Assembly (NCBI GenBank): GCA_020634035.1 | Contig: JACKCM010000006.1 | Coordinates: 496,001-560,000, forward strand | DNA length: 64,000 nucleotides | Direction: 5' to 3' | Source of the DNA: Candidatus Obscuribacterales bacterium | GTDB lineage: Bacteria; Cyanobacteriota; Vampirovibrionia; Obscuribacterales; Obscuribacteraceae | Part shown: positions 55,332 through 63,944 of the stretch, piece by piece | Layout: each line of letters opens with the position of its first letter | How positions within the stretch are numbered: position 1 is the first letter of the stretch | Translations under genes and position numbers: made by a program | The notes under the pieces: generated by a model | Told to the model about the DNA's origin: nothing | What the model saw: only the letters and a program-made list of their open reading frames with translations | Database searches by the model: none

Positions 55332-56603
55332 TCATCCTTTGACGCTTTCCAGATCCTGGAAGAATTCCGGATACGAGACTGCGATACAAGCTTGATCATC
55401 GATTCGAACCGGCTGTTCGAACAGCAAAGAAGCTATAGCACCGCTCATGGCCATGCGATGATCGCCCCGGGTCTCCCAGAGTGCTCCTCCTTTGACTGTC
55501 TTTCGACCGCTTATAACAAAGCCGTCCTGGCGCTCTTCTATGTCGGCTCCATTGGCAGAAAGATTCGAAACAAGCAGAGCCAGCCGATCAGACTCTTTGT
55601 GCCTCAGTTCAGAAGCTCCTTCCACCACCATCTCTCCCTCACAAAGAGAGCCGGCCAGAGAGAGAATCGGTATCTCATCGATACCGGCCGGCAAATCGGC
55701 GGCACCAAGGGTGATGCCGGTGAGACGACCAGCGCCCCGGATTCTTATATCCGCCACCGGCTCTCCATCGACCAATCGCTCATTAAGGCGCTCTATATCA
55801 GCCCCCATGCCGGACAAAGCATCGAGAACCAGTGTCCTTCCTGGATTGGTACCGACAGAAAGGAGGCTGAGATCAGAGCCTTTTAACAAAGCAGCGCAAA
55901 CCAGAAAGAATGCAGCTGAAGAGATATCAGCCGGGACACTGATGCGACATGAAGGAAGCGCTTCTGAGAGACGCTCCACTGAAATGGCACCGTCATCTTC
56001 AAAATATGGCACTGCCATATGTCCGAACATACGGCGGGTATGATCACGCACCAGATGCGGTGTTGCTACCGTAGTACGCCCGTCGGCTGACAGACCGGCC
56101 AGAAGCAGGCAGGTCTCGACCTGAGCAGAAGCCACCGACAGATCGAATCGTCGCCCGGCAAGACCGCCACCCCGGATGGACATAGGCGCAAACTTTCCTT
56201 CGCGCGCTTCTATCTGGGCCCCCATGGCAGATAGCGGCTCTATGACCCGAGCCATCGGTCTTTTTCTGATCGACTCATCTCCATCGAGACAGCAAGAGAT
56301 AGGTAAAGACGACAGCAAACCGGACAGAAGCCTGATGGTGGTGCCGGAATTGCCCACATAGAGCAAATCTTTGGGTTGACTCAAGCCCGAAAGTCCCGGC
56401 GATTTTACCGTGACAGAGCCCTTCTCATCCGGCTTGCGCTCTATCTCGAGGCCGAGCTTCTGCATACAAAGCGCCGTATCGGCGCAATCTTGAGCCGTCG
56501 ACAGATTCTCGATTTCAACATGCCCCTTTACCAGACTGGCGAAGATCAGGGCACGGTGGGTGATTGACTTATCCCCGGGAACTTTTAGACTACCATTCAA
56601 CAC
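55332..56603 (-). CDS. aroA: 3-phosphoshikimate 1-carboxyvinyltransferase (EPSP synthase)
   Basis: 423 residues, GTG start. The substrate-binding PGDKSITHRALI, the VGNSGTTIRLLSGLLS loop, and the DEIPILSLAGS and ELRHKESDRL segments are present. The enzyme joins PEP to shikimate-3-phosphate in the sixth step of the shikimate pathway. It diverges from aroC and is followed by an exonuclease gene. The start has no clear ribosome-binding site. Confidence 0.95.
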   Translation of the reverse strand: MLNGSLKVPGDKSITHRALIFASLVKGHVEIENLSTAQDCADTALCMQKLGLEIERKPDEKGSVTVKSPGLSGLSQPKDLLYVGNSGTTIRLLSGLLSSLPISCCLDGDESIRKRPMARVIEPLSAMGAQIEAREGKFAPMSIRGGGLAGRRFDLSVASAQVETCLLLAGLSADGRTTVATPHLVRDHTRRMFGHMAVPYFEDDGAISVERLSEALPSCRISVPADISSAAFFLVCAALLKGSDLSLLSVGTNPGRTLVLDALSGMGADIERLNERLVDGEPVADIRIRGAGRLTGITLGAADLPAGIDEIPILSLAGSLCEGEMVVEGASELRHKESDRLALLVSNLSANGADIEERQDGFVISGRKTVKGGALWETRGDHRMAMSGAIASLLFEQPVRIDDQACIAVSYPEFFQDLESVKG

Positions 56604-56693
56604 TTTACTATTTCACTATCGCAACACTAGGAACTGCAGCACAATCTATCTATTGTAAAATCTCCAGGGTAGGCTTTGTAGAGAGTAGAAGTT

Positions 56694-57914
56694 ATGTTGC
56701 GCTTTTTAACCTGTGGCGAATCCCACGGACCGATGCTCATCTCCATGCTGGACGGCTTTCCCGCCGGTCTCAGCCTCGATAAAGAGCGTCTGGACAGCGA
56801 GCTTGCTCGCCGCCAGAAAGGCTACGGTCGCGGCTCCAGGCAGAAAATCGAGCAGGATAGAGTGGAGTTCGTCGGCGGAGTGCGACACGGCACTACCACC
56901 GGTGCCCCGATAGGGGTCAGAATCGAGAACCGCGACTGGCAAAACTGGCAAACTGTGATGGCTCAAGAGCCGGTAGACCTCGGCGATCCGGCCGTGGTAG
57001 AGGCCCTGGAGAAAAAGCTTATCAAGCATTTTCGCCCCGGTCATGCCGATCTTGCCGGAACAATAAAGTATGGACACGAAGACGTCCGCAATGTCCTGGA
57101 GAGGGCAAGCGCCAGAGAGACAGCTTCTCGGGTAGCCCTGGGCAGCATCTGTCGCCAACTTCTAGAGCGCTTCGGCATTCGGGTAGTAAGCCATGTGCGT
57201 CAGGTGGGCGATGTCAAAGCGGCTGAGATAGACCCGTCTCTATCTGTGGCTGAACTGGAGGAGCTGATCGAAGAGTCAGAGCTTTCCTGTGCCGACCCGG
57301 CTGCCACCGAGGCGATGAAAACAACCATAAAAAAAGCCTGGCAGGACGGCGATAGCCTGGGCGGTGTAATCGAAGTGATTGCCGAGGGTCTGCCGGTGGG
57401 TCTGGGGGACTACAGTCAATGGGACAGGAAGCTGGACGGCAGGCTGGCCCAGGCTCTGATGAGCATCCAGGCGATGAAAGCAGTCGAAATAGGAGACGGC
57501 ATAGAAGCGGCAGGAAAACCCGGCTCCCTGGTCCATGACCCGCTTTATCCCAATGAAGCGGATGGCGAATTGCCGTTTCGCAGAGATTCTAATAAAGCCG
57601 GCGGGCTGGAAGGCGGCATGACCAACGGCGAGCGCCTGGTGGCCAAGGTTTTCATGAAACCGATTCCGACTCTCCGAAAAGGGCTTGATTCAGTCTCTTA
57701 TCCTGAATTCGAAGCGCATAAAGCAGACTACGAAAGGTCGGACGTCTGTGCCATTTCCGCCGCCTCGGTGGTGGCCAGGGCCATGGTCAGCTATGTGCTC
57801 GCCGACGCCTTTCTAGAAAAATTCGGCAGAGATTCGGTGGCCGATATCGAGTTCGCCCTGGATAATTATCGGACACAGTGGCTCTACGACTCATCTTTTT
57901 CCGAATGTCCCTGA
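56694..57914 (+). CDS. aroC: Chorismate synthase
   Basis: 406 residues, within the normal range. The N-terminal FLTCGESHGPMLISMLDGFP, RRQKGYGRGSRQKIE, RASARETASRVALG and the C-terminal DVCAISAASVVARAM blocks are all family signatures for FMN-dependent removal of phosphate from EPSP. It diverges from aroA across a 90-base gap and precedes aroB on the same strand. Confidence 0.96.
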   Translation: MLRFLTCGESHGPMLISMLDGFPAGLSLDKERLDSELARRQKGYGRGSRQKIEQDRVEFVGGVRHGTTTGAPIGVRIENRDWQNWQTVMAQEPVDLGDPAVVEALEKKLIKHFRPGHADLAGTIKYGHEDVRNVLERASARETASRVALGSICRQLLERFGIRVVSHVRQVGDVKAAEIDPSLSVAELEELIEESELSCADPAATEAMKTTIKKAWQDGDSLGGVIEVIAEGLPVGLGDYSQWDRKLDGRLAQALMSIQAMKAVEIGDGIEAAGKPGSLVHDPLYPNEADGELPFRRDSNKAGGLEGGMTNGERLVAKVFMKPIPTLRKGLDSVSYPEFEAHKADYERSDVCAISAASVVARAMVSYVLADAFLEKFGRDSVADIEFALDNYRTQWLYDSSFSECP

Positions 57915-57932
57915 AATTGAAACACAAATTAA

Positions 57933-58022
57933 GCCGATAAATCGGCGATATAGCTATATATGTTCTAAAAAGAGAATACTGTGGGAATAGAAACTCAAGG
58001 GATATTCTCAGATTAAAATCTG
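57933..58022 (+). promoter_or_regulatory. Hairpin-rich leader of aroB
   Basis: Within the 158-base gap, GCCGAT/ATCGGC (57933-57946), GAGAATA/TATTCTC (57972-57978 and 58003-58009) and CAGATT/AATCTG (58009-58022) are perfect arms. None is followed by a T-run. A Trp-rich leader peptide was sought and not found here, so any role is open. Confidence 0.3.
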
Positions 58023-58072
58023 AATGAATAAATCCGGTTCGAATCGCACTTTGTACTTTCTGGGAGATGAGT

Positions 58073-59215
58073 ATGCGTCACAAAACTCGACACAAGGGTC
58101 CCGTCATCACAATGCTGTGGAACACCGCCATCGAGGTGCGAACCAGGGTGGCGGTAGGAGCCGGAGCAAGGACGAAACTATCCGGCACCCTGCACCAGAT
58201 CAACGCCGGAAAGCATGTACTGGTCCTCTGCCAGCCCAGTACCGCAGTACACTGGCTGAGAGACGTACTGGCTCACCTGCCCTCAGAAGACTATCAAGTG
58301 ACCACCCTGGAAGTTCCGGACGGAGAAGCCTGCAAAACCGTAGACTGGCTGGTCCGAATCTGGGAACACCTCCAGGAAAGAGGCTTTGAACGACACGATA
58401 CCATTGTCGCCCTGGGCGGAGGCTCGGTCTCAGACCTGGCCGGCTTTGCCGCCTCGACCTATATGCGCGGTCTCAACCTTATCGTCGTTCCTACATCGCT
58501 GCTTGCCCAGGTGGACGCAGCGATAGGCGGCAAAACCGCCATCAATCTTCCGGCTGGAAAGAACCTGGCAGGAACCTTCTTTTTCCCCCGGGCCGTGCTT
58601 GCCGATCAAGAGATCCTTGCCACCGTGCCTCGCCCCCAGCTTGTCGCCGGGGTGGCCGAGATCTTGAAATATGCCCTCATCGAAGATACCGTTGCCAAAC
58701 AGACGGACTATGAAAAAGGGCAGAAGCCGATTCTGGAAGTACTGCAAAAAGCGGTAGAAGACGGCTTTGAAATCGATGATCCGGCAGTTTCAGGGTTAAT
58801 CACCAGCTGTATCAAGATGAAACTATATGTAGTTGCAAGAGATCCCAGGGAAGAAGGGCTCAGAAGAGTGCTGAATCTCGGTCATACCCTCGGTCATGCT
58901 CTGGAGAAAGCCGGTGAGTTCAATCTCAGCCATGGTGCCTCTGTGGGCATAGGACTCGTTCATGCAACCAAACTCAGTGTTCAGCAAAAACGGGTCAAGA
59001 AAGCGGATCTAGAGAAAGTAAAAGATATTCTCTTTTCTGTCGGGCTGCCCATCGAAATTCCCAAAGGCGTCTCTAAAGAGAAATTGATCGAGGCCATGGA
59101 ACACGACAAAAAGCGCGATGGCGAAACCATTCGTCTGGTGCTTCCTCAAACCAGACTGGGAACCGTCGATTACGAAGTCTCCATGCCGGTTAGCGAACTC
59201 TCCAAACTTGTCTGA
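58073..59215 (+). CDS. aroB: 3-dehydroquinate synthase
   Basis: 380 residues from the ATG at 58073; GGGAG is six bases upstream, too close for the ATG at 58067. The NAD- and metal-binding blocks are all present: DGEACKT, ALGGGSVSDLAGF, PTSLLAQVDAAIGGKTAIN, and the Zn-binding LNLGHTLGHALE. It converts DAHP to 3-dehydroquinate, second step of the pathway. It lies between aroC and pheA on the plus strand. Confidence 0.95.
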   Translation: MRHKTRHKGPVITMLWNTAIEVRTRVAVGAGARTKLSGTLHQINAGKHVLVLCQPSTAVHWLRDVLAHLPSEDYQVTTLEVPDGEACKTVDWLVRIWEHLQERGFERHDTIVALGGGSVSDLAGFAASTYMRGLNLIVVPTSLLAQVDAAIGGKTAINLPAGKNLAGTFFFPRAVLADQEILATVPRPQLVAGVAEILKYALIEDTVAKQTDYEKGQKPILEVLQKAVEDGFEIDDPAVSGLITSCIKMKLYVVARDPREEGLRRVLNLGHTLGHALEKAGEFNLSHGASVGIGLVHATKLSVQQKRVKKADLEKVKDILFSVGLPIEIPKGVSKEKLIEAMEHDKKRDGETIRLVLPQTRLGTVDYEVSMPVSELSKLV

Positions 59216-59268
59216 AGCTGCTTTGGATTTGACTGCACTTTCCTTTCAGGTGGATTTTGGTAGAGACA

Positions 59269-60192
59269 ATGAGCGCCAACAAGAGCACTGTAAAAAAGCT
59301 GGCTTTTCAGGGGGCTCCAGGCTGTTTCGGCCACCTTGCCGGACATCTGTTCTGCAAATTGAAAGTGCCCGAATTAGATAAACTGAGAGGCGAAAGCACC
59401 ACCGATATCAAATACACACCATGCCAGTCCTACGACGAAGTGGTTAAAGCGGTGGTTACCGATGCGGTGGACTATGGAATACTGCCCCTGGAAAACTCCA
59501 GTGTCGGCATGGCGGTGCGCTCTTACGAACTGCTCTCCAACAACCAGATAGCTCTGCTGGCGGATCTTTTTATGCCGACCCGTCATTGTCTTATCGGCTT
59601 GCCCGATACCAAGATAGAGAATATCAACAGGGTCATATCCCATCCCATGGCCCTGAAACAATGCAGACTCTATCTATCGCGACAGGAGAACATAGAAGTC
59701 CGTCCTTACTGGGACACCGCCGGTGCCTGCTTCTATATAAAGAGGACCCAGGACCGAACAGTCGGAGCGATAGCCGGCGAAGCAGCTGCCCAGGCTGCCG
59801 GATTAAAAGTCTTCGAACGCAATATCGATGATTTTCCGAACAACCAGACCCGTTTTGGCATCGTCAGCAAAATAGACCTGGCCATGGGTGCAGTCAAAAC
59901 CCAGTTCCCGGATAGCCCGCGGTTGTCCTGTTCTGTGGAGCTCAATCGAGCCGACTATGACCTGACTCGTTTTCTGAAAGACACGCTCTCTCCTTCCCAG
60001 GCGGAGCTGCTCAATACTATATCTTTTCCGATTGCGGAAAAACCCTGGCACTATATTTATATCCTCGAGCTGAAGGTAGATTCGAGCGCCGAGACCCAGG
60101 CAATCTGGAGCAAAGTCAGAAGCCTTTCGGAAAAGGCTCGAATACTCGGGATATACGAGTCCCTCAAACCAATTCTCGACAAAGCAGGTTGA
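59269..60192 (+). CDS. pheA: Prephenate dehydratase
   Basis: 307 residues from the ATG at 59269 (a TTG at 59257 is an alternative). No chorismate mutase domain is present. The catalytic Thr-Arg-Phe motif appears in NNQTRFGIV, with LPLENSSVG and a C-terminal ACT-like region (HYIYILELKVDSS) suggesting phenylalanine feedback. It turns prephenate into phenylpyruvate. It follows aroB by about 50 bases. Confidence 0.92.
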   Translation: MSANKSTVKKLAFQGAPGCFGHLAGHLFCKLKVPELDKLRGESTTDIKYTPCQSYDEVVKAVVTDAVDYGILPLENSSVGMAVRSYELLSNNQIALLADLFMPTRHCLIGLPDTKIENINRVISHPMALKQCRLYLSRQENIEVRPYWDTAGACFYIKRTQDRTVGAIAGEAAAQAAGLKVFERNIDDFPNNQTRFGIVSKIDLAMGAVKTQFPDSPRLSCSVELNRADYDLTRFLKDTLSPSQAELLNTISFPIAEKPWHYIYILELKVDSSAETQAIWSKVRSLSEKARILGIYESLKPILDKAG

Positions 60193-60308
60193 ATTTCGAA
60201 AAAAGCGCAACTTTTGTTTTCGATGGGCTGTATCTATTACGCAAGCGGTTGAATCACGTTAAAACGAGAATCACAACCCACCCCATCTGAGACTGGAGTA
60301 AAGCAACT

Positions 60309-60821
60309 ATGAATAAGAAAACAAAAAACCTTGCGGTACAAAGTCTTCTGGCGGTTTCGTTCTTTTCCCTCGGCTATCTTGGAGCAGTCACCACCGATCC
60401 GGCCTTTGCCATGGATCCGGTCTCTCCCCAGATGACCACAGGAGATCCGCAGCTAAGAGAAGCATTGAAAAACCACTTCATCAATAAATTCTTCAAGCTT
60501 ATTGATGCCAGTGAAAGCCAGAAGAAAGAGCTTAACGCCCTCTTCGACGAACAATGTCAGTTCGCCGGCCCCATAAGAGAGAAAATGCGCTCCCGGGGCT
60601 TGAAACTGGCAGACATGATCGCCGACGACTCGGTATCGGATCAGGCTCTACTTGCCGAAGCCGATGAACTCAAAGCGATGAAAGAAGAGATTGCGACGGG
60701 AAGAAGGAATACAATGATCAAAGTACGTTCCATTCTGACAAAAGAGCAAAAAGAATTGATCGCCAGCCGTATAAAAGCACGTCTGACAGGCAATCCGAGA
60801 CTAGGTCTGGGATTAAAGTGA
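60309..60821 (+). CDS. Spy/CpxP-like periplasmic protein
   Basis: 170 residues with a signal peptide (to about residue 34, AFAMDP). The mature helical protein has LTxxQ-like repeats: ASESQKKELNALF and LTKEQKELIASRI, the hallmark of Spy/CpxP/ZraP proteins that act as periplasmic chaperones and often respond to envelope or metal stress. It lies directly before an ECF sigma gene and probably shares its transcript, an arrangement found in stress-sensing operons. Confidence 0.78.
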   Translation: MNKKTKNLAVQSLLAVSFFSLGYLGAVTTDPAFAMDPVSPQMTTGDPQLREALKNHFINKFFKLIDASESQKKELNALFDEQCQFAGPIREKMRSRGLKLADMIADDSVSDQALLAEADELKAMKEEIATGRRNTMIKVRSILTKEQKELIASRIKARLTGNPRLGLGLK

Positions 60822-60877
60822 GATAGCTCCAGGTAGACAATCAACTATGTATACTTAACCCCAATGTTCTCAAATCT

Positions 60878-61498
60878 ATGAACTGGATTATTGACCAAGT
60901 GTCTCATCAGACTAAAAACCGAGATTCACTCCGGGATCTAAGCGATCAAGAATTGATCGCCCTGACCCTGGCCGGCAATGACAGGTCTTTTGAGACGCTT
61001 GTCAGGAGACATCAAAAACAGGTCTACAACTTCGTCTACCAGATGACTCGCAATCATGACGAAAGCGCAGACATGACCCAGGAGACCTTTTTGAAGGTCT
61101 ACCGAGCGCTTGGATCTTTCGACAAAGAGCGAGAATTCAAACCCTGGCTTTTGAGAATCGCCAGAAATTCTACGCTCAACCAGATTCGAAGACAGAAGCC
61201 CGATGCCTCTCTCGATGATGGAGCAACCTACATAGAACCGAGCACCGGAGAAGATGCCTCGAGGCGAGTAGAAGAGAATCTGTCTCGGGCAACCTTCGAA
61301 AAAGCGCTCTCAGATTTGCCTGACAGCCAGCGAGACACTTTTATGTATAAATACCATCAAGACCTCTCCTATCAGGAGATTAGCGACATTATGGGCATAT
61401 CAATCAGCTCGATCAAATCACTGCTCTTCCGGGCCAGAGACAGCCTGAGAAAACGATTGAGCCTGGGAGAATCGGGACTGGTGGAAGAACAGGAATGA
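60878..61498 (+). CDS. ECF-type RNA polymerase sigma factor (RpoE-like)
   Basis: 206 residues with region 2 (LVRRHQKQVYNFVYQMTRN, ADMTQETFLKVYRAL) and region 4 (LPDSQRDTFMYKYHQDLSYQEISDIMGISISSIKS). It lacks region 3, as usual for ECF factors. It directs RNA polymerase to stress promoters. It sits between the Spy-like gene and a ZAS-type anti-sigma gene, a classical arrangement. Confidence 0.92.
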   Translation: MNWIIDQVSHQTKNRDSLRDLSDQELIALTLAGNDRSFETLVRRHQKQVYNFVYQMTRNHDESADMTQETFLKVYRALGSFDKEREFKPWLLRIARNSTLNQIRRQKPDASLDDGATYIEPSTGEDASRRVEENLSRATFEKALSDLPDSQRDTFMYKYHQDLSYQEISDIMGISISSIKSLLFRARDSLRKRLSLGESGLVEEQE

Positions 61499-61513
61499 GG
61501 TTGGAAAGTAATT

Positions 61514-61960
61514 ATGAATGACAGAGACAAAGACAAAGAGAAGGAAGCGACGAGCCTGTGTCGCACTGTGCAAGAGAATTATGAATCGGCAGCCTTTCCC
61601 AACCTGAACGAGAATGAGTTGGAGCATCTGGCCAACTGTATCTGCTGCCGAAACTGGAAAGAAGATATCGACTATTTGACCGAGATGGCTGAGAGCATGC
61701 CCAATTTCGATGTCAGCGAAAGCCTGACACAAAAAATTCTCTCTTCGGTAAGAGAGGACGAGAAAGAGAGAAGAAGCCTGCTGCAAACCCCACTGGCAAT
61801 CTGTCTGCTCTCGACTTTCGCCTGGTTGCTGTTCTATCAAGATTCACTAGAGTCGGCATGGGGTCTGGGCTCCTGGCTGCTTGCCCTGGTCACCATCGCC
61901 GGTTTCAAATTTCTTCTGGTCGATGGCAGCCCCCGGGAGAATCTACAGAGAAGCCACTGA
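61514..61960 (+). CDS. ZAS-type membrane anti-sigma factor
   Basis: 148 residues. The cytosolic N-terminus contains HLANCICC, which gives His-x3-Cys-x2-Cys, the zinc-binding anti-sigma motif. Two hydrophobic segments near the C-terminus (AICLLSTFAWLLF and GSWLLALVTIAGFKFLLV) make it membrane-bound. It probably holds the preceding sigma factor inactive until a redox or envelope signal. 15 bases separate it from the sigma gene; GGAAAG precedes the ATG. Confidence 0.75.
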   Translation: MNDRDKDKEKEATSLCRTVQENYESAAFPNLNENELEHLANCICCRNWKEDIDYLTEMAESMPNFDVSESLTQKILSSVREDEKERRSLLQTPLAICLLSTFAWLLFYQDSLESAWGLGSWLLALVTIAGFKFLLVDGSPRENLQRSH

Positions 61961-61977
61961 GTGCAAGAATAGAAACT

Positions 61978-62748
61978 ATGACGAAGAAATTCCCAGCACA
62001 TTCGCATTCGATCAGATCTCGCTTCACTATAGCGATGGCAGCGCTTGCCCTGGTACTTTTCAGCCTGATTGGCTGTGCTTCTTACAGTCCTGCTTTCGCT
62101 CAGATGCCGGAGCCAAAAGAGCAAAATCAGCTAAAGAAAATAGACAGTTTTGGTATTTTAGATCGCCTGGCAGCGGTGAAAAAAGAACGCGAGAAACGAC
62201 TGGGGCGACGCTATGCCCTCGAAGTCAAAGAATGGCTCAATGAACCGAAACCGCCCCTGGCTACATTCCTTTTTAATGTTCTGGTTTCGGCCCTCGCCCT
62301 TGCCTTTTTTCCAGGTACCATAGAAGCTGCCACCAGGCTTTGCAAGCAGCACTACTGGCGGTGCTTCGGCAGAGCACTTCTTACTAACATATCTTTATTT
62401 CTTCTCTTTCGCGTCTCGATAGAAAGCAAGATAACCACGCCACTGGCCTTTCTATTTGCCGGCGTGCTTGAGTTCTTTATCGCAGCCGGACTTGCTCTGG
62501 GTATCATCATGATCGGAGAATCACTTTTAGCAAGACTCGCCCCGAACTTTCTTCAAGATAGACCGCGTATCAGAAAGACCTTGATCATTCTTCTGGGATC
62601 TCTATTCGCCACCCTGATCATTCAAATTCCAGGTCTGGGCAGGCTGCCGAGACCGGGCAGCCGTCTGATGCTCTTGCTCGCCACCCTGGGAGAAGGAGGC
62701 TTGCTGGCACTCCTTCAAAAAAGGACCGAGAACGAAAGATCGACTTAA
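61978..62748 (+). CDS. Integral membrane protein of unknown function
   Basis: 256 residues from the ATG at 61978. The N-terminus has a long hydrophobic segment ending LIGC, a lipobox-like pattern, then SPAFAQ; either lipoprotein or standard signal processing is possible. A charged linker follows, then four or so membrane segments (about 95-240) with basic inter-helix loops. It is the last gene of the Spy-sigma-anti-sigma run. No family is recognised. Confidence 0.65.
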   Translation: MTKKFPAHSHSIRSRFTIAMAALALVLFSLIGCASYSPAFAQMPEPKEQNQLKKIDSFGILDRLAAVKKEREKRLGRRYALEVKEWLNEPKPPLATFLFNVLVSALALAFFPGTIEAATRLCKQHYWRCFGRALLTNISLFLLFRVSIESKITTPLAFLFAGVLEFFIAAGLALGIIMIGESLLARLAPNFLQDRPRIRKTLIILLGSLFATLIIQIPGLGRLPRPGSRLMLLLATLGEGGLLALLQKRTENERST

Positions 62749-62756
62749 AAGCGCAT

Positions 62757-63650
62757 TCAGCAGGCTATATTGTGGAGAGCTTTCTGAAACTCTCTTTGAC
62801 CGACAGAACGTCCCACCGCTTCGGCAATCGGAGCGATAGCGTCAACCAGACCCTGCATCTCGTCGAAAGATAATGCCTGTCGGGCATCAGATACGGACTG
62901 AGCCGGTCGGGGATGACACTCTACAACTAAGCCGTCGGCACCAGCGGCAATGGCGGCACCTGCCATGGTAGCAACGAACTCTGACTTGCCCAGGGCATGA
63001 CTGGGGTCGACCAGTACAGGCAAATCGGTCATGCTCTTCAAAACAGCCACCGCACCAAGATCAAGAACATTACGGGTAGAAGGATCGAAGCTGCGAATGC
63101 CGCGCTCACAAAGAATCACTCTCTGGTTGCCACCGGAAAGAATATATTCGGCAGCCATTAAAAATTCTTCTATGGTGGCACTCAGACCTCGCTTCAAAAT
63201 CACCGGCTTATCTAATAGACCGACTTCTTTAAGTAGCTCGAAGTTCTGCATGTTGCGAGATCCGATTTGAAAGACGTCGCTGACTTCATATACCGCCTCA
63301 ATCTGCTCCCGGGACATGACCTCGGTAACCACAGGCATCTCGAACTGCCGTTTGACCCGCTCTAATAAAGCGATGCCGTCTGCTCCTATACCCTGATAAG
63401 AATAAGGCGAGGTGCGCGGCTTGAAGATACAACCTCTAAGGGCACCGATACCCAGACGGCTGAGGAAGGCAGCCGATGCCTCCATTTGCTCCAGATCTTC
63501 CACAGCACAGGGGCCGGCTATTAAAAGCAGCTCCCTGGCACCGCAGTTTATACCCTCGCTTATTTCGACTATACGAGTTTTTGCTGTTGTCTCCGCTCTA
63601 TCTGATCTAGAGGATTTTGCACCATGGTGCTTGAAACTGATTTCTGACAT
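62757..63650 (-). CDS. aroF: DAHP synthase (3-deoxy-7-phosphoheptulonate synthase, type I-beta)
   Basis: 297 residues from the ATG at 63650, preceded by GAGG. The frame is open further upstream, but that part translates the terminator (RRRRRAAAG) and is rejected. The blocks LLIAGPCAVED, GCIFKPRTSPYSYQG, QIGSRNMQNFELL, PVILKRG, ILCERGIRSF and VDPSHALGKSEFV carry the PEP, metal and sugar-phosphate ligands of KDOPS-like DAHP synthases. There is no ACT or chorismate mutase domain, so feedback must act at expression level. It is the first step of the shikimate pathway and is preceded by a probable Trp attenuator. Confidence 0.95.
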   Translation of the reverse strand: MSEISFKHHGAKSSRSDRAETTAKTRIVEISEGINCGARELLLIAGPCAVEDLEQMEASAAFLSRLGIGALRGCIFKPRTSPYSYQGIGADGIALLERVKRQFEMPVVTEVMSREQIEAVYEVSDVFQIGSRNMQNFELLKEVGLLDKPVILKRGLSATIEEFLMAAEYILSGGNQRVILCERGIRSFDPSTRNVLDLGAVAVLKSMTDLPVLVDPSHALGKSEFVATMAGAAIAAGADGLVVECHPRPAQSVSDARQALSFDEMQGLVDAIAPIAEAVGRSVGQREFQKALHNIAC

Positions 63651-63669
63651 GATTTCTTTTACCTCAAAT

Positions 63670-63707
63670 AAAAAACCGGCTGCTGCTCTTCTTCTGCGGC
63701 GACCGGT
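63670..63707 (-). terminator. Attenuator terminator before the DAHP synthase
   Basis: On the minus strand the arms at 63707-63696 and 63686-63675 form a 12-position stem with two mismatches and a nine-base AGAAGAAGA loop, followed at once by a run of T (63675-63670). It lies downstream of the leader peptide stop and directly upstream of the GAGG site of the DAHP synthase, so when formed it should stop transcription before the enzyme gene. Confidence 0.82.
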
Positions 63708-63728
63708 CAGGACTTTTCTCTGGATTAT

Positions 63729-63756
63729 GGAGTTTCGACTACTGTATTGAAACTCC
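63729..63756 (-). promoter_or_regulatory. Leader hairpin over the stop codon of the leader peptide
   Basis: GGAGTTTC and GAAACTCC form a perfect eight-base stem with a 12-base loop containing the leader stop codon (63739-63741). A ribosome reaching the stop would open or mask this stem. It is a candidate protector or pause hairpin. Confidence 0.6.
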
Positions 63757-63837
63757 CGAAAAGGCAGGACTGCGCCAGGCAAAGCCAGACCACCAGAGTG
63801 GGTTCACTGAGTGATTCTGTCTTTTGCTTTTTTCCAT
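63739..63837 (-). CDS. Tryptophan-rich leader peptide
   Basis: A 32-codon frame from an ATG at 63837 to a TAG at 63739-63741, with GGAG nine bases upstream. Residues 13-22 read PLWWSGFAWR: two adjacent Trp codons, a third Trp after four residues, and two Phe (19 and 26). Trp is normally about 1% of residues, so three in seven codons is unlikely by chance. The start is basic (MEKSKRQNH). Its place before a hairpin, terminator and DAHP synthase makes it a leader peptide for transcription attenuation. Function is inferred from layout. Confidence 0.72.
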   Translation of the reverse strand: MEKSKRQNHSVNPLWWSGFAWRSPAFSGVSIQ

Positions 63838-63870
63838 TTCTTTCGACTCCTGATTTGAGACCCTTAAAAC

Positions 63871-63902
63871 AAAAAAACCGTGGTCATCAAAACAACCACG
63901 GT
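63871..63902 (-). terminator. Rho-independent terminator of the upstream gene
   Basis: On the minus strand ACCGTGGT and ACCACGGT pair around a ten-base loop and are followed by seven T (63877-63871). It ends the gene whose stop is at 63945, 43 bases upstream, and separates it from the leader of the DAHP synthase. Confidence 0.85.
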
Positions 63903-63944
63903 CCGCCTGCATCTCACAGCTTTCGCTAGAGAACTTCAGGTGGA

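Noticed and set aside
58024..58389. Leader peptide for aroB starting at 58024
   Set aside because: The frame runs 121 codons into aroB, has no Trp cluster, and is not followed by a terminator.
63651..63782. N-terminal extension of the DAHP synthase (product beginning MPGAVLPFRE)
   Set aside because: It translates the hairpin and terminator as RRRRRAAAG, lacks a ribosome-binding site, and family members begin near the ATG at 63650.
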